Notes under the pieces: model-generated | What the model was told of the DNA's origin: nothing | The model's database searches: none | What the model saw: the letters and a program-made list of their open reading frames with translations, nothing else | In this document: one piece after another, positions 1 to 11,500 of the stretch | Numbering within the stretch: position 1 is the stretch's first letter | Layout: every line of letters begins with the position of its first letter | Program-made: the position numbers and the translations under genes | Assembly (NCBI RefSeq): GCF_964355755.1 | Contig: NC_092670.1 | Coordinates: 36,443,795-36,507,794 of the forward strand | Direction of reading: 5' to 3' | Source: Antedon mediterranea | Taxonomy: Eukaryota; Echinodermata; Crinoidea; Comatulida; Antedonidae | DNA: 64,000 bases

Positions 1-346
1 TTTTTCGTTGTTTGTTGATCTCCCTGGGCGATATTTTCATATTGTGAGGCCTTGCACAAAATCGCGAATATCTCGACTTTCTTGCGCAAAACTATGAAAA
101 ACTAAAAAAGTGGGTTACTTTTATTTTACTATTACGATTTACATATTGCGATTTGAAAATCGTTCTTGGTACCATTGTAAAGCTAAAATCTTTATGATTA
201 TTTTAGTATAAATTACATATAAATCAGATCAAATACATAGTTTCAATCAGCTTCAATAAAAACATCGAATTGGGTTAAAAACGCTGGCGGTGGCAGTTTC
301 TAACTGGAAAAACCTCTGGCAATCAAAGTGTTAAAGGTCACATTAC

Positions 347-3300
347 CTTCTGTAGTCTTTCCATCATGACATCTTTTTCTTCTATACAACTTGTAGCCTT
401 CTTTTCAAGTTTTTCTACTCCATCCATACCAAGACTAGTCTGTTAAATTTAAAGAGGAATGATGTAATATTATAACACACCTGATTGTGTTCTTGCAATT
501 TGATTGGTCATCATGTGTCATTTGGAATTAGTGATATCTAATGGTGATAATGAACGGTTTAATGCACGTTTATCATTTTGCAAATCTTTGCAACGATTGT
601 TGACTGATTGCAGTCAGAAATCAAAATGTTGTGTGCGCCATCTATAAGTGTTCTACTCCGAATCGTTATTTTAATGGCCTAGCTTCCCCACTGTTCTATT
701 TTCACCTCGGCTTGCGATTCTCGCCATCAAACTCATAAACATTCACAATTTGTATATTGCACAATGATGTACTATTACATGCTCACATTTTAAACATTTT
801 TGTGTGTGACGTAGTAGCCTTGTGAATGATGCATGGTGGAAAACCAACCTGTAGTGAACAACTCATGAAAATATTCATCTTATTCAACTCATAAACATTC
901 ACAATTTGTATATTGCACAATGATGTACTATTACATGCTCACATTTTAAACATTTTTGTGTGTGACGTAGTAGCCTTGTGAATGATGCATGGTGGAAAAC
1001 CAACCTGTAGTGAACAACTCATGAAAATATTCATCTTATTCAACTCATAAACAGTCATTATTTGTGTACTAATATTTTGTATATTGATTAAATCAACAAC
1101 ATAGAATGGCCAACATACTACAGTCAACTCTCCTAATACCAGACTTTTCTCGAAGTCCAAACAGTTCCAAATTCATTTTTACAATTATATAAACACATTC
1201 CGAATACCAGACTTTTCGGAAAAACCAGAAATATTTGATCAGTCCAAAGGCATTCGGTATTGGGAGAGTTGACTGTATAACCAAATAACATTAATTTATC
1301 ATGGTACAAATTAGTTAAGACTACTTACTTGGACCTCTTTGGTTGACATTTCCACATTGAATGATATCAATTGTTTCTGTTGCTGGTATTGTTGCATGTG
1401 AATTAAGTTATTTCCATCGTTATGGTTGCTGTTTGAACCAGTCGGGGATCCAAACTGAAATTAGTTCCAAAATAGGTAATATTTGAATAGTTAAATGTTA
1501 TTTTAGATTACTGCTTTGTAAATATTATTTAGTATTGTTTTGTTAGACAAATTGCCAACAATAACATAAGTGAATTCATTCACTATCCGTCTTAAAGGTG
1601 GTAATTCTGTTCACAAGACAAACATATGCACAAGATGATCTACATAAACAAAGTCTTATTACAAGTCTTTGGGATTTTCATTAGATTCCTGATATGACAT
1701 GATTTGAACCCAGGACCCTTGGATTGGTAGCCAAGCATCATAACCACCAAGCCACCACTCCACTCAATCAAATAGGATTTGAATCAAAATGAGTGGTCTA
1801 GTGGGTGAGCACAATCAGGACTAATGGGAATTTGTCAATTGTTTATAATAGCGAGCTTTCAATTTGCGTCGATAGGACATTGACATGTTGTTGGTTGTTA
1901 CCTGGATCAGGAAATCACAAAAAGTGTGTCAAGGAATATAGAGTGTCTCTGTCTCACACTATCAAACATTATGTGAAAAAAAAATGCGATGTGCCTATAC
2001 AGTACATGATAATGTCATATCACAACTATATTATACAAATAATGAATGTTTATGAGTGTAATGGTACAAATAATGGCATGAGGTGAATGATGAAAGGTTA
2101 TATCAACGAGGCAACGCCGAGTTGATATAACCTTTCATCATTCACCAAATGCCATTATTTGTACCATTACACGAATATAAAACATTCATTATTTGTTTTA
2201 TATAACATCTAAATAGATTCCTGTCATTTGAATGAAATAAAGGTAGCCCTAGCCAAGAGGCCTACATTTCATTAACATTGATTAAAACAGTAACATTTGG
2301 TTTCTAATATTATATTAAATGTTATATTTATATGGATTTTATAAACTACTTTAGTGTTAATTATGTCAACAAACAACTAAACAATCCTAGGCCTAGCAAG
2401 GCTAAAACGCCTAGGATAGGCCTAGCATAATCCTAACAGGCCTAGCTTAGTAGTTACTAGTAGTAGTACTGTACTAGCTTGGCTGAAAGGCAAAACTTCG
2501 ACAGAAAATTGGAACTTATCTAGGCTAATTATGGTTTTTCCAACGATTCCACGTCTTGTAGGGATGTCCCCATTAATTAATCAAAATCCTAAAAACGATC
2601 TAAAGCTAATTTAAATGCCTTTTTGAATGAAATTAGTACATATATATATATATAAAATCTGCTGCTGTTGCATATCTCGCTGTGGTGTTTACAACAAACA
2701 ACAGAGGCAGGACGACAGGTGGCGCTGTTGTATTTCACAGTAATTTTTGTATAGGGAATTTTTTTCATCCGCGAAACGTTTTTTTTTTCGTACACAAAAA
2801 CGTTAAAAAAAGTACTATTAAACGATCGTTTAATAGTGCGTACTATTGCACGCCATGTGACCCACAATCGTCCAATCAAATGACAGGAATTTATTTAGGT
2901 GTTAGATAATTAGGGATATCACAACCATATATGGGCAAATTTTGTATATATGACACTTTTTTGTCACATAAAGTTTGTTTTGATAGTGTAGACATTGCAT
3001 TAGTCCCAACTTCGCTGTATTTACACAATGGCCATGACCTAACTTGCTACCTAGGTCATTACAATCGTCAATTCATATCTAGTTAAAAGCAGCATGACCT
3101 ACCATTTGCATTGTACCATGAGAGGAGGGTGACCGTGGGTTCATCATTGGTCCTATGCTACGTCCAGGACTTCCTGTCGCAGACGTCTGTAAAAAGAACA
3201 AGAAATTAATTGTGCCTTAACCACAATAAAAGAAAATAAATATTTTATCTGTTGTTTTTGTTTTGTGTAAAACACTGTCTACACTATCGAACTAGTTTGA

Positions 3301-5702
3301 CCAAAAAAGTGTGATGTGCCCAAATATTTTTTATTTTATTTCACATACATCCAACAGCGATATCGCCAATTGCAGGATGCCTTAAAGGAAAGAGTATATA
3401 TGATGAATTTGTGACAGTGGGTGTGTGTGAACTAGTACACCGGGGTAACCCCCTACTCGTCCCGAAAGATGTACTAGGTTCTTTAAAGTGCACATGAGCC
3501 AGATATGTTCACTGGACCTACGGTTTATAGTCCTTATCCGGGAAGACTTGTTCTACCACCAGAACCATGGAGCGAGCGAGTCTCGAACCCTTGCCGATGT
3601 TAAATATGACAACGTATTGTGGTTCCACTGTCTTAACCGCTCGACCACTCACTCAATAAGTGGTAGTGATTATGCTTAAATATGGTAGTGATATGACTTC
3701 CATATATGGGCACATCACATTTTTTTGTCACATATAGTTTGATAGTGTAGACAGAGCTTAAGGGTTTATTCATGTGCTATTCATTAATTGTTTCTTACCC
3801 TGAAATATTCATTAATTTTCTTAACACCTGAAAGAATAAAATTGAAAGTATTTTGTATCATGTGTAAGTTGTTAAACATACATGTTTTTCTTGTGTAAAT
3901 GTATGCCAGGCAATCAATCTATTTATAAAACAGGTCAGTACACACAATGTGTACAGAATTTTACCATGACCTTTTAGAAAAGTGGGATGACGTTATAAAT
4001 AGGATTTAAACACAGGAAAAAGAAAAATAAATCATGTTTATATTTATATCCTCCTTTTCCCGATCACCGAAGTGTTAAGGTGGACCCGGTTAGAGCTTGG
4101 ATGAGAGACCATCTGGGAATATCGGGTGTTGTATATGGACCTGAGGTCCCATTAGGCATTTGAAATCAGCACTGCTGACTCTGGCAGCCCCTGCATGTAG
4201 TATCTGCCTCAGACGTATAGGCTTATGTCTCTCCACTGGTCAAGGTGGGCATTGGACAAGAGAAGCCCTTGATCAATGATGGGACCTTGGCAGTGAAGTA
4301 AATATACTTTAAAATGTATATGCATCATGCGATTCAAACTTGGTATTGAATTCAAAGAGAAATCCAGGATATTTCTTATCTGGAATTTGGATGGCTTAGT
4401 TTTACCCATTATTCAGATGAATGTAATACTAATTTTCATTCACAAAAGAAGTTGGCCTTAATAATATAATATTGTTGAATTTTAGAATTGGGTTTTTTGA
4501 TGTATTGTTTTTGTGGTGCAAGGACCATAGGAATAAAATACAATTTAAAAAAAAATAAACATACAGACAAACTGACCAAGTGAAAAGGGCAAAGTACATG
4601 ACTACCCGGGACTCCCACAAACTTACCCTGACTATCTTGATGATTGTCTTGCATCTTACGTTTTCTTTTGGAGCGATGGTCTTTTTTGTCTGGTGTTGAT
4701 AATGGAATAACCTAAAAGATGAATGTCTATTAATTAAAAGCTTTAAACAGACATAGGGCGTGTTCACAATCCATGGAGTTATGCTTTCGTATCGCAAGCA
4801 ATGTAGGCCTGGTCTTTGAAAGTTATAGGTGTGCACTCCTCAATACATTCAGGGATGCTGTAGGTGTGCTGTTTGTATTTTGGTGTGTAGAAGTTTTCCA
4901 AATTTAAGCATATTGTAAATCACACTCCTCATGGGCAGTTTAGGAGTGTGTTAGGCGAATGATCGCACTCGCTTGTCTTAAAAGACAAGGCCTGAAATTA
5001 TGTCATATGTAATTAGCGTCGTAACAGCAAAGTGTTCAGATTGTTTTAACTAATGCTTTCGCTAAACTGAAGTGTCACCGATTTGAGTGAACATCTGGTA
5101 TACAGGTGTGTAAATTTAATTGGTTAGAGGTTAAAATCGTTTTTTGCATGACTTTCGTATCGTAAGCAGAGTTCACTAATTATGTGGTTGTGCACCTCTA
5201 TATCACCTTGAGCTGTCGTAACAAACGGAAGATCAGCATCATAAGAGGTGGTTTCCTCTAATCTTTTCCTGGTTCAGGCTTATGGAGTTGTACGCCGCGT
5301 ACGATATGAAAGCATAAATCCGTAGGTCTGAATAGTTACATACTTGAATGGTTGCTTATAAGGAGTTGTAGCTGGTGAAGGGCCAGCCAAATATTACACT
5401 GTGATATTTACTATAATGATAATATTGATGATTAAAATCAATGCTGCTGATTACCACACTAATTCAGAATACAAATAACAATCAATATTTGTGACGAAAC
5501 CTGAAACAAAGAAAATTATGTGGTTGTGCACCTCTATATCACGATCTTCATATGAGCTTCTACTGCTATTGTTGCCAATGCTTTGATTAGAGTCGTCTTG
5601 GATTATGATAGGCATACTCTGCCTGCTTGTGTTCATTCCACCAGACATCCTTGCTTCCAACAGCTCTATCCTCTGCTGGTCTAATTTACTGAAATCTGCC
5701 AT
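347..5702 (-). CDS. TLK: Tousled-like serine/threonine kinase, N-terminal part (partial)
   Basis: Nuclear kinase family acting on the histone chaperone ASF1 in replication-coupled chromatin assembly. Six phase-compatible exons in transcript order: 5532-5702, 4627-4711, 3799-3827, 3103-3186, 1329-1454, 347-439, giving 196 codons before the window edge. The start MADFSKLDQQRIELLEARMS resembles the TLK start (LDxRRxELLEAR). Next come a Ser/Asn stretch, TPDKKDHRSKRKRK and SQG, the VKKINEYFR block (TLK: HKISDYFEF), the TGSPGRSIGP block (TLK: GTSPGRSVPP), a Gln-rich segment and the start of a coiled-coil. A 3' splice site ends two bases before the ATG codon, so a 5' UTR exon must lie upstream. The catalytic domain is outside the window, so activity cannot be judged. 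Family assignment comes from remembered TLK1/2 sequence; invertebrates usually have one TLK gene. Confidence 0.88.
729..1060. repeat. 156-bp tandem duplication (two full copies plus a partial third)
   Basis: The block beginning ACTCATAAACATTCACAATT at 731 recurs at 887 almost unchanged, and its start appears again near 1043. It lies in the TLK intron between exons 1329-1454 and 347-439. Near identity suggests a recent duplication. Confidence 0.85.
1121..1275. mobile_element. pogo/Tigger-like MITE
   Basis: The ends CAGTCAACTCTCC and GGGAGAGTTGACTG are inverted and sit between TA dinucleotides at 1119-1120 and 1276-1277. This is the TSD and terminal style of pogo/Tigger elements in the Tc1/mariner group. 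The 155-bp interior has no coding capacity and repeats the phrase ATACCAGACTTTTC. Confidence 0.75.
1538..1795 (-). mobile_element. tRNA-derived SINE (family B)
   Basis: On the minus strand, TGGCTTGGTGGTTATG resembles a Pol III A box and GGGTTCAAATC a B box at tRNA-like spacing. The body ends near AATTCATTCACTATCC, also seen at 13828-13846. Related copies lie at 5748-5940 and 52577-52690. The anticodon-arm region is degenerate, so this is not a functional tRNA gene. Confidence 0.6.
1947..2031. mobile_element. Family A MITE, degenerate partial copy
   Basis: Contains CTCTGTCTCACACTATCAAA, GCGATGTGCC and TCATATCAC, which match the left half of the family A consensus (full copies at 37379 and 39453). 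The right half is missing and is replaced by the hairpin element that starts at 2036. Confidence 0.6.
2036..2200. repeat. Long near-perfect hairpin element
   Basis: Arms of about 75 bases are inverted copies (ACAAATAATGAATG... and ...CATTCATTATTTGT) around the short loop GAGGCAACGCCGAG. The inner arms are GAATGATGAAAGGTTATATC and its complement. It has no coding potential. A transcript of the TLK intron carrying it would fold into a long hairpin. Confidence 0.85.
2640..2656. repeat. (TA)n microsatellite
   Basis: Short alternating TA run inside the TLK intron. Confidence 0.8.
2914..2997. mobile_element. Family A MITE, right-half fragment
   Basis: Retains the central CCATATATGG palindrome, TTTTTTGTCACATAAAGTTT and the terminal GATAGTGTAGACA. 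Confidence 0.7.
3270..3761. mobile_element. Family A MITE split by a tRNA-derived SINE
   Basis: The left part, 3270-3328, holds CTGTCTACACTATC and GTGTGATGTGCCCAAATAT. The right part, 3659-3761, resumes with GGTAGTGATATGAC and ends TTTGATAGTGTAGACAGAGC. The 330 bases between are foreign and contain the SINE listed separately, so the SINE is younger than this MITE copy. Confidence 0.75.
3417..3657 (-). mobile_element. tRNA-derived SINE (family C)
   Basis: On the minus strand an A box like GAGCGGTTAAGACAGTGG is followed by a B box GGGTTCGAGACTC, the Leu/Ser tRNA style. The body ends with GGGGTTACCCCGGTGTACTA. Related copies lie at 48745, 49553, 51630 and 54346. Confidence 0.7.
4057..4305 (+). 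mobile_element. 5S rRNA-derived SINE, 5'-truncated
   Basis: The head GAAGTGTTAAGGTGG...GCTTGGATGAGAGACC followed by CTGGGAATATCGGGTG matches the A-box to C-box half of 5S rRNA (GCTTGGATGGGAGACC, CTGGGAATACCGGGTG). The following body is shared with the better copy at 55642. It lies in the TLK intron on the opposite strand. Confidence 0.8.
4777..5325. mobile_element. Candidate TIR element in TLK intron 1
   Basis: Imperfect inverted ends: GGAGTTATGCTTTCGTATCG on the left and CGATATGAAAGCATAAATCC on the right. A further ACTTTCGTATCGTAAGC is internal. It also contains a 28-bp perfect copy (5179-5206) of the neighbouring TLK exon end and donor. No transposase is visible. Confidence 0.45.
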
Positions 5703-5747
5703 TCTGCAAAAAGACAAAATTTTTTAAAATTTATTTTAATAGTATTT

Positions 5748-5940
5748 ATTTCATAGACATCCAACAGCGAATAACTCACAAATTACAGTACAGGATGGAT
5801 AAACTATTTCATAATTTATCATGCTCATTTGAGGCTTAGGGAGTGGAGTTGAAAGAGTCATGCATTACAACCCTGGCAGGATTGAACCAAAGACCTTGGG
5901 ATTGGAAGGAAAGCACAATAACCACCAATGTAAAGCTCTA
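5748..5940 (-). mobile_element. tRNA-derived SINE (family B)
   Basis: Minus-strand TGGTGGTTATTGTGC (A-box-like) and GGTTCAATCC (B box) stand in tRNA-like order. The tail side reads TTTATTTCATAGACATCCAA, a phrase also present near 3346. It lies just upstream of the first TLK coding exon. Confidence 0.55.
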
Positions 5941-6897
5941 CTACAATTATTTTTAGAGATGGTAATTATCTTTCCTATAATATAAACTACAGTATGTGTG
6001 AAAGGAACATGTTAACAAAAGGGTTAAAGGTCAGTCTAATCTTTGAGAACTGAAATCTTACTACGATAGCCCATAGACTAGTAAAGAATAAAACTCCATA
6101 GAAAGCTCCTCGGCAGTCAAAGATACTGTATATATTGGATGACTCTTTCATTCATTGAAATTCATATCACTTCACTGCTGACGAAATGTTATTTCTACAT
6201 TATATAAAACACTTTTATGCGTTATCCTTTTAATACAGTTTTATCCAACAAAATATATAAGAGAAATGGCAAAAAATACAACAAATCAAGTTATTTAATA
6301 AACACACAACATATTTTTTTAATTTACTTTTTCTTTATCTTGTTACTTATAATTAATCTAGACCTAGGCAGGCCTTATATTTGGATTTTCTATCAAGGCA
6401 TACTTCCAGCTTCAGCCAAGCCTGACTGATGGTCTGTTGTAGGTTTCCATTGATTGTTGGCTAGCTGGCTGGGTGGGTTTGGCAAACAACAAAATGCTGT
6501 TGCTCCATGGTTTGGCTATTTTAAAGATTCTGCTGAACCATAAAATATGGATGTTGGATGTCAACGTATACTTACCAAAATAATCTAAACAAACATCACA
6601 TTATCTTTATTCTAAATAGAGTAATAAGTACCACTTTTACGATTTTATAAATTACTTTCATTTTCAGTACGATGAACTACATTTAAGGAGGGCACCACCA
6701 GACGCGCGCTCGCCATGACACTTTAACGAACCACCTTTGACTAGGCAAGCCCGGTCACATTCAGTAATGCAGGGCCTACACAAGCAAAAAAGTTAAGATA
6801 CATTTCGTAAACATGTGTAAACAATACCAACAATTACCTCATAAAATATCACTTAAAAGTATCATGTTTAGTTAAATCACTATCACTTTTAACAATA

Positions 6898-7060
6898 CCT
6901 TGGATTTTAAGCACAATCTGTTCTGTAGTAACCCCATAAAAAGGCTCAGAATTTAAGTTATCAAATGTCTGGATCATCATTAAGTGGTAGCGACCATGTT
7001 GATGTATGAAACCGAAGCATTAAGTGACGTCATCTTCGGAAGTTGTCGGAGTTTCAAGGT
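6898..7060 (-). promoter_or_regulatory. Candidate TLK promoter and 5' UTR exon with a CRE
   Basis: A perfect CRE palindrome TGACGTCA lies at 7025-7032 beside an ETS-like CTTCGGAAG. On the minus strand the sequence runs about 120 bases to a possible donor AAG/GTATTG at 6898-6899. This would supply the upstream exon that the TLK coding start needs. Only sequence motifs support it, and other positions in 6.0-8.0 kb are possible. Confidence 0.3.
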
Positions 7061-7877
7061 CAAATTTAAGACACCGTGGCATTGTAAAAAAAGTAATTGT
7101 CACCTAAATTTCTATTATATATATTTGTTTCAATTTAATATTTCAATTTCTTAACCTACCTCTCTCTTTAAACATTTCTTATCAAGACAATGTGTTGTAT
7201 TTGCATCATCCAGTCCAGTCATTAGTGGTACATCATCATTATTATTAAGAATATTATTATTGATTGTATTATTTCTATATTATTCAGGCAATAAGGCATT
7301 TTTTACAAAATATAAACAAAAATAAAAACAAAAATGTAAAAAAAAGGTCCACTAACTGCCAGGAAGACAAGCTGACCATTGACGATCCCTAAATAATGTT
7401 AATACTAAACAATATTTAATATTATTTTACTCTGTTAATTATGAATATACATATAGGAGTTTTTTTCCGTTTTTTCATTGTATCTATTAAATACAATAAA
7501 TGATAAATGTTCCACCTTTTTTATCATTTGCGGCGGTAGTAGGGAACTTTCTTTCAAATAAAGAAATTTTAAGCATTTCCTAATTTTACGTTCATATTAA
7601 TTTTGTAAATATTTGTTCATGGAGCTATAAAATTAGCTCCATGATTTGTTGGGCCTATTGGCTCTACCTATTACTCTTCAAAATAAACATTTTCCAAATG
7701 CTTAGAATATCCGACATAGTTTTATAATAGTGGTAGACACATCGATGCAATTATTTTGTCTCTAATTGATCATTAATTATAAAACTTCCACAAAAAGATA
7801 CGAGAAACTTATCCAAAACGATGATGATACAACTGAAATAGTATAGCGCCACCATATCTTAGTTTAGTTTAGGGGAA

Positions 7878-7887
7878 GGGAATTCCC
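7878..7887. promoter_or_regulatory. Perfect palindromic kappaB-like site
   Basis: GGGAATTCCC fits the Rel/NF-kappaB consensus GGGRNWYYCC. It is about 640 bases upstream of the first coding exon of the PARP gene. A single motif in AT-rich DNA is weak evidence of function. Confidence 0.3.
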
Positions 7888-8039
7888 CAACAAGCCATTG
7901 TTCCTGCACTTTTGGACTGCAGCGTTTCGTTACATTTTATTTAAAAACGGTTTTTGTATTGATTGTATCGGTCATACTTATTATTATTGTCCTCTAAATT
8001 AACACTAGAGCTAGAGGAAATGATGTTAAACGTATTTTT

Positions 8040-8225
8040 AATAAGCCTACTTTAGGGTAGCTAGTCTACCTAGGCCTAGCTAGAGAGAGCCGGGCCTACT
8101 ACTACTAACTACTAGGCCTAGCTCTAGCTAGTAGTAGTAGTAGTTAGACCGGGCCAGCTAGGCTTTAGTTTTAGTTTAGTATCTCGCTAGGCCTACTGAC
8201 TAGCTTATTATAGGCTAGTCATACA
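8040..8225. repeat. CTAG/GGCCTA-rich near-palindromic cluster
   Basis: Dense CTAG, GGCCTA and TAGTAGTAG words arranged as an imperfect inverted repeat around CTAGGCCTAGCTCTAGCTAG. Similar clusters occur at 2385-2480, 34310-34380 and 41505-41570. Confidence 0.6.
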
Positions 8226-8562
8226 ATTACCAGGGAAGAACTGAAGTAAACTACTAATACGTACTAAGCCTATCCTAAAGTAATAAGTATGTCAACTTTA
8301 CTTGTTTTGTATAACTTACTGAGAAAATCTTGGAATTGACTCTCACAGGAATATTTTATTTATTAAAATAACCAGGATGACAAATCTCATTTCACTATTT
8401 TGTTATATAATAATATTTGTGAAATCATAAATGAAATCAAAAAATAATTTTTAAACATTTTTGTTCACAACTATGTTCTTCGATTTGACATTTGTATTTT
8501 CTTTCAAGCGAATGTGTTATTCATTGCAGGAAGAAACACTTTGATGGAAAAGACATAGACGG

Positions 8563-11500
8563 ATGATGGAAAATGAAAACAAGTTTGTATATTCTCAGTT
8601 CAAAACATTAAAAGATTTAGGCCTGTATGATGGACCACTTGAGGAGAGTGATGATGATTGCTTGTGTAACACACAATCAACCCTCAATGATTCCACTGAA
8701 TACCTCTGCGAAACACAGGAACCTGTAGGTCGACGATCTTCACGCCGCTGTGAAGTTAATGACTCATTCCACCATCAGAAACGGTATTCATCACCAACGC
8801 GTGACGCATACGATTCTGATGATGGCTCGGTTAAAAGTTTTCCACGACATCAAGGTGCTTCTTATCGATCACCGCGTCATTCTCCAACTATAGATGACGA
8901 TGACAAGTTTAACGATCAACCATACAATAGTTACAATGGTAGACCTATCTATCTATCGGATGCATCAGATGGCATATCACCCCCAATGTCACCTGTACAT
9001 AGTGACCAAGAAAATCCAGAGGAGGAAGATTTATACGGACCTGGAGAACCAATTTCCATTGCTCAGTCTATACATTTGATGATTGGTATGGAACCAAGTC
9101 AAATTGGAATAAACGGATTGCCAGTAAATTGGACAGATGCTTCTCTTTCCAAGTCACACAACCTTGTTGAACTACAGTCTGGCAATCCAGAATTCAACCA
9201 AATTTGTTCAAATATTACAAAAGCTAATGTTACTGTACATAGCGTTGAAAGAATTGAAAATAAAAGACTTCTGGATAAATTTAAGTTGGAGATTGAACAT
9301 ATGCAGTCGAGTAGAAAATGTTCTGAAAAAGGTAATTATAGAGATGAGTCCGGCCTGTAAAAAACTAGTCGGCAAGATGTTCTTTGTATAATAACTGGTA
9401 TTGAATGTATAGATATGCATTGCTAAATTGCGCCAACCTTGCAGAACACCCCCACCCCACAAAAAAAAAACATTAAAAAAACTACTAAAAAACCACTTCA
9501 TCGATTGTTTCACAACTTGGAAATATATACACAATTTATGAAAAACAATAATAATTGATTAAAATAAAAAAAATTTATAGATGCTGAGGCCTAATATAGT
9601 TTAATAGCGCCCTCTATATTTGGATGATGCATTTTTACATTTGTATAGCGACCTCTGTTGCTTTGATAATTACTAAAAACCTGGCATGATTATAAATGTC
9701 AACTATGCTTGAAAATATTTAAAAACACATTTTTCTACAAATTCTGAAATATATGTGTTCAAAGCAAACCTGTTTTGAGAATAATAATTATTTTTCTATA
9801 TACTGTAATAGATTTGAACATTGTGTACTTGTTTCATGGGACCTGTGCTGAGAAGATGGATTTGGCAGAGGAAGGTCTTGATCACAGACTAGCAAGGCGC
9901 GGACACTTTGGTACAAATGGAATATATTTCAGGTCTGTAGAGTAAATTGTATGGGCATAAAGGCCCATTTACACTAGGCCGATAAAGATCGACGATAAAT
10001 AGATAAACATGCATTTTTCTTTAATAAAACAAAAGAAATTAGTAAGGTTTTCGTTCTAGAACTATAGGATAATCATTTATGCTGTCTTTGATAAAAATAA
10101 TATTTTTAAAACTCAAATCAAATGACGTCATGATAAATAAAAACAATAAAATCGTTGTATTGCCTCGATATTATTGCTCTTACTAATCATAACGTCATTT
10201 GATGGACGTGTGAAAATATCATTTTCCTCAAAGGAAGCATAGATGTTTATTTTCTATAGTTATAGAATGAAAACTTTTTAGATTTCTTTTGTTTTGTGTA
10301 TGAAAAATGCATATTTTGTATATTTATCATCAATCGTTATCATCCTAGTGTAAATGGGCCTTAATTCAAAAAATAAAATAAAGCGCTCAGAAACTAATAC
10401 CATTTTCACACCGGCAAATGTAACAACTTGTAACCAGGTTTTCAAAGTGTGAAGACAATTTTTATTATAGAAAAAACACACTAATGAAATGCCTGTATTT
10501 TTGTTCCAAGATGTCCTGAGTTGTTACTGCACACATGTGCGCGCCCTGGTATTAAACTGACCAATCTAGTAATAAAAGACTGTACTATTTGAGTGGTACC
10601 ACTTACAGGACATCCACTTAGAACATTGTAAAATCAAACCCAAATTGTATGTTTTAAATTTTTTTGTTACAGTGATGATCCAAGAAAATGTATGAAATAT
10701 TTAAAACGTACTGGTTTAATACTCATGTGCAGAGTTTTACTTGGTGATGTTAAGGTAATGTTGTTCATTTTAAATGAATATTTTATACATATTTTATTTT
10801 ATTTCTAATCTCAAAAACAGCATTTACAAAAAAAAAGTGAAAAAAAAGAAACATGTTACCCCAAAAGTAAAAAAAAAAATGATGACAATTTTAATAAATC
10901 ATTTCATATTACAGACATATCCTGATGGAAAACAAGATACAGAATTGAAGCGGGAGCCAGAAAAAGTAGGCAGCAAACAACGCTACGACTCAGTAAAGGT
11001 AAACCTGTATTGTGTTTTTTCTAGTTATTAGTAATGGCACTCTAGACTGGTATGAACAAGGTTACCAGTGACCAGGACAAGCCCGTATCCAGGAGGAGTC
11101 ATGCCCGTAGCCAGGAGGGTGACGCCTGTAGCCAGGAGGGGTCATAGCCGCAGCCAGTAGTGGTAACGCCTGTAGCCAGGAGGGGTCAAGCCTGTAGCCA
11201 GGAGGGGTCACATCTATAGCCAGGAGGGGTTATGCCTGTAGCCAGGAGGGGTCATCCCCGTAGCCAGAAGGGGTCATGCATGTAGCCAGTAGTGGTCACG
11301 CCTGTAGCCAGGAGGGGTCACGCCTGTACCCAAGTGGGTGACGCCTGTAGACAGGAGGGGTCAAGCCCGTAGCCAGGAGGGGTCAAGCCCGTAGCCAGGA
11401 GGGGTCATGCCCGTAGCCAGGAGGGGTCATGCCTGTAGCCCGGAGGGGTCACGCCTATAGCCAGGAGGGGTTATACCTGTAGCCAGGAGGGGTCATCCCG

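Larger units (their letters stand above)
5705..8529. other. Divergent intergenic or 5' region between TLK and the PARP gene
   Basis: No credible coding exon was seen. Contents are the SINE at 5748, the CRE at 7025, a small perfect hairpin at 7619-7644, a kappaB-like GGGAATTCCC at 7878-7887 and a CTAG/GGCCTA-rich near-palindrome at 8040-8225. Both genes need upstream noncoding exons, so one or both promoters should be here. Confidence 0.6.

Noticed and set aside
1-346. Further TLK exon at the left edge
   Set aside because: No minus-strand acceptor-donor pair with coiled-coil-like coding sequence was found; treated as intron.
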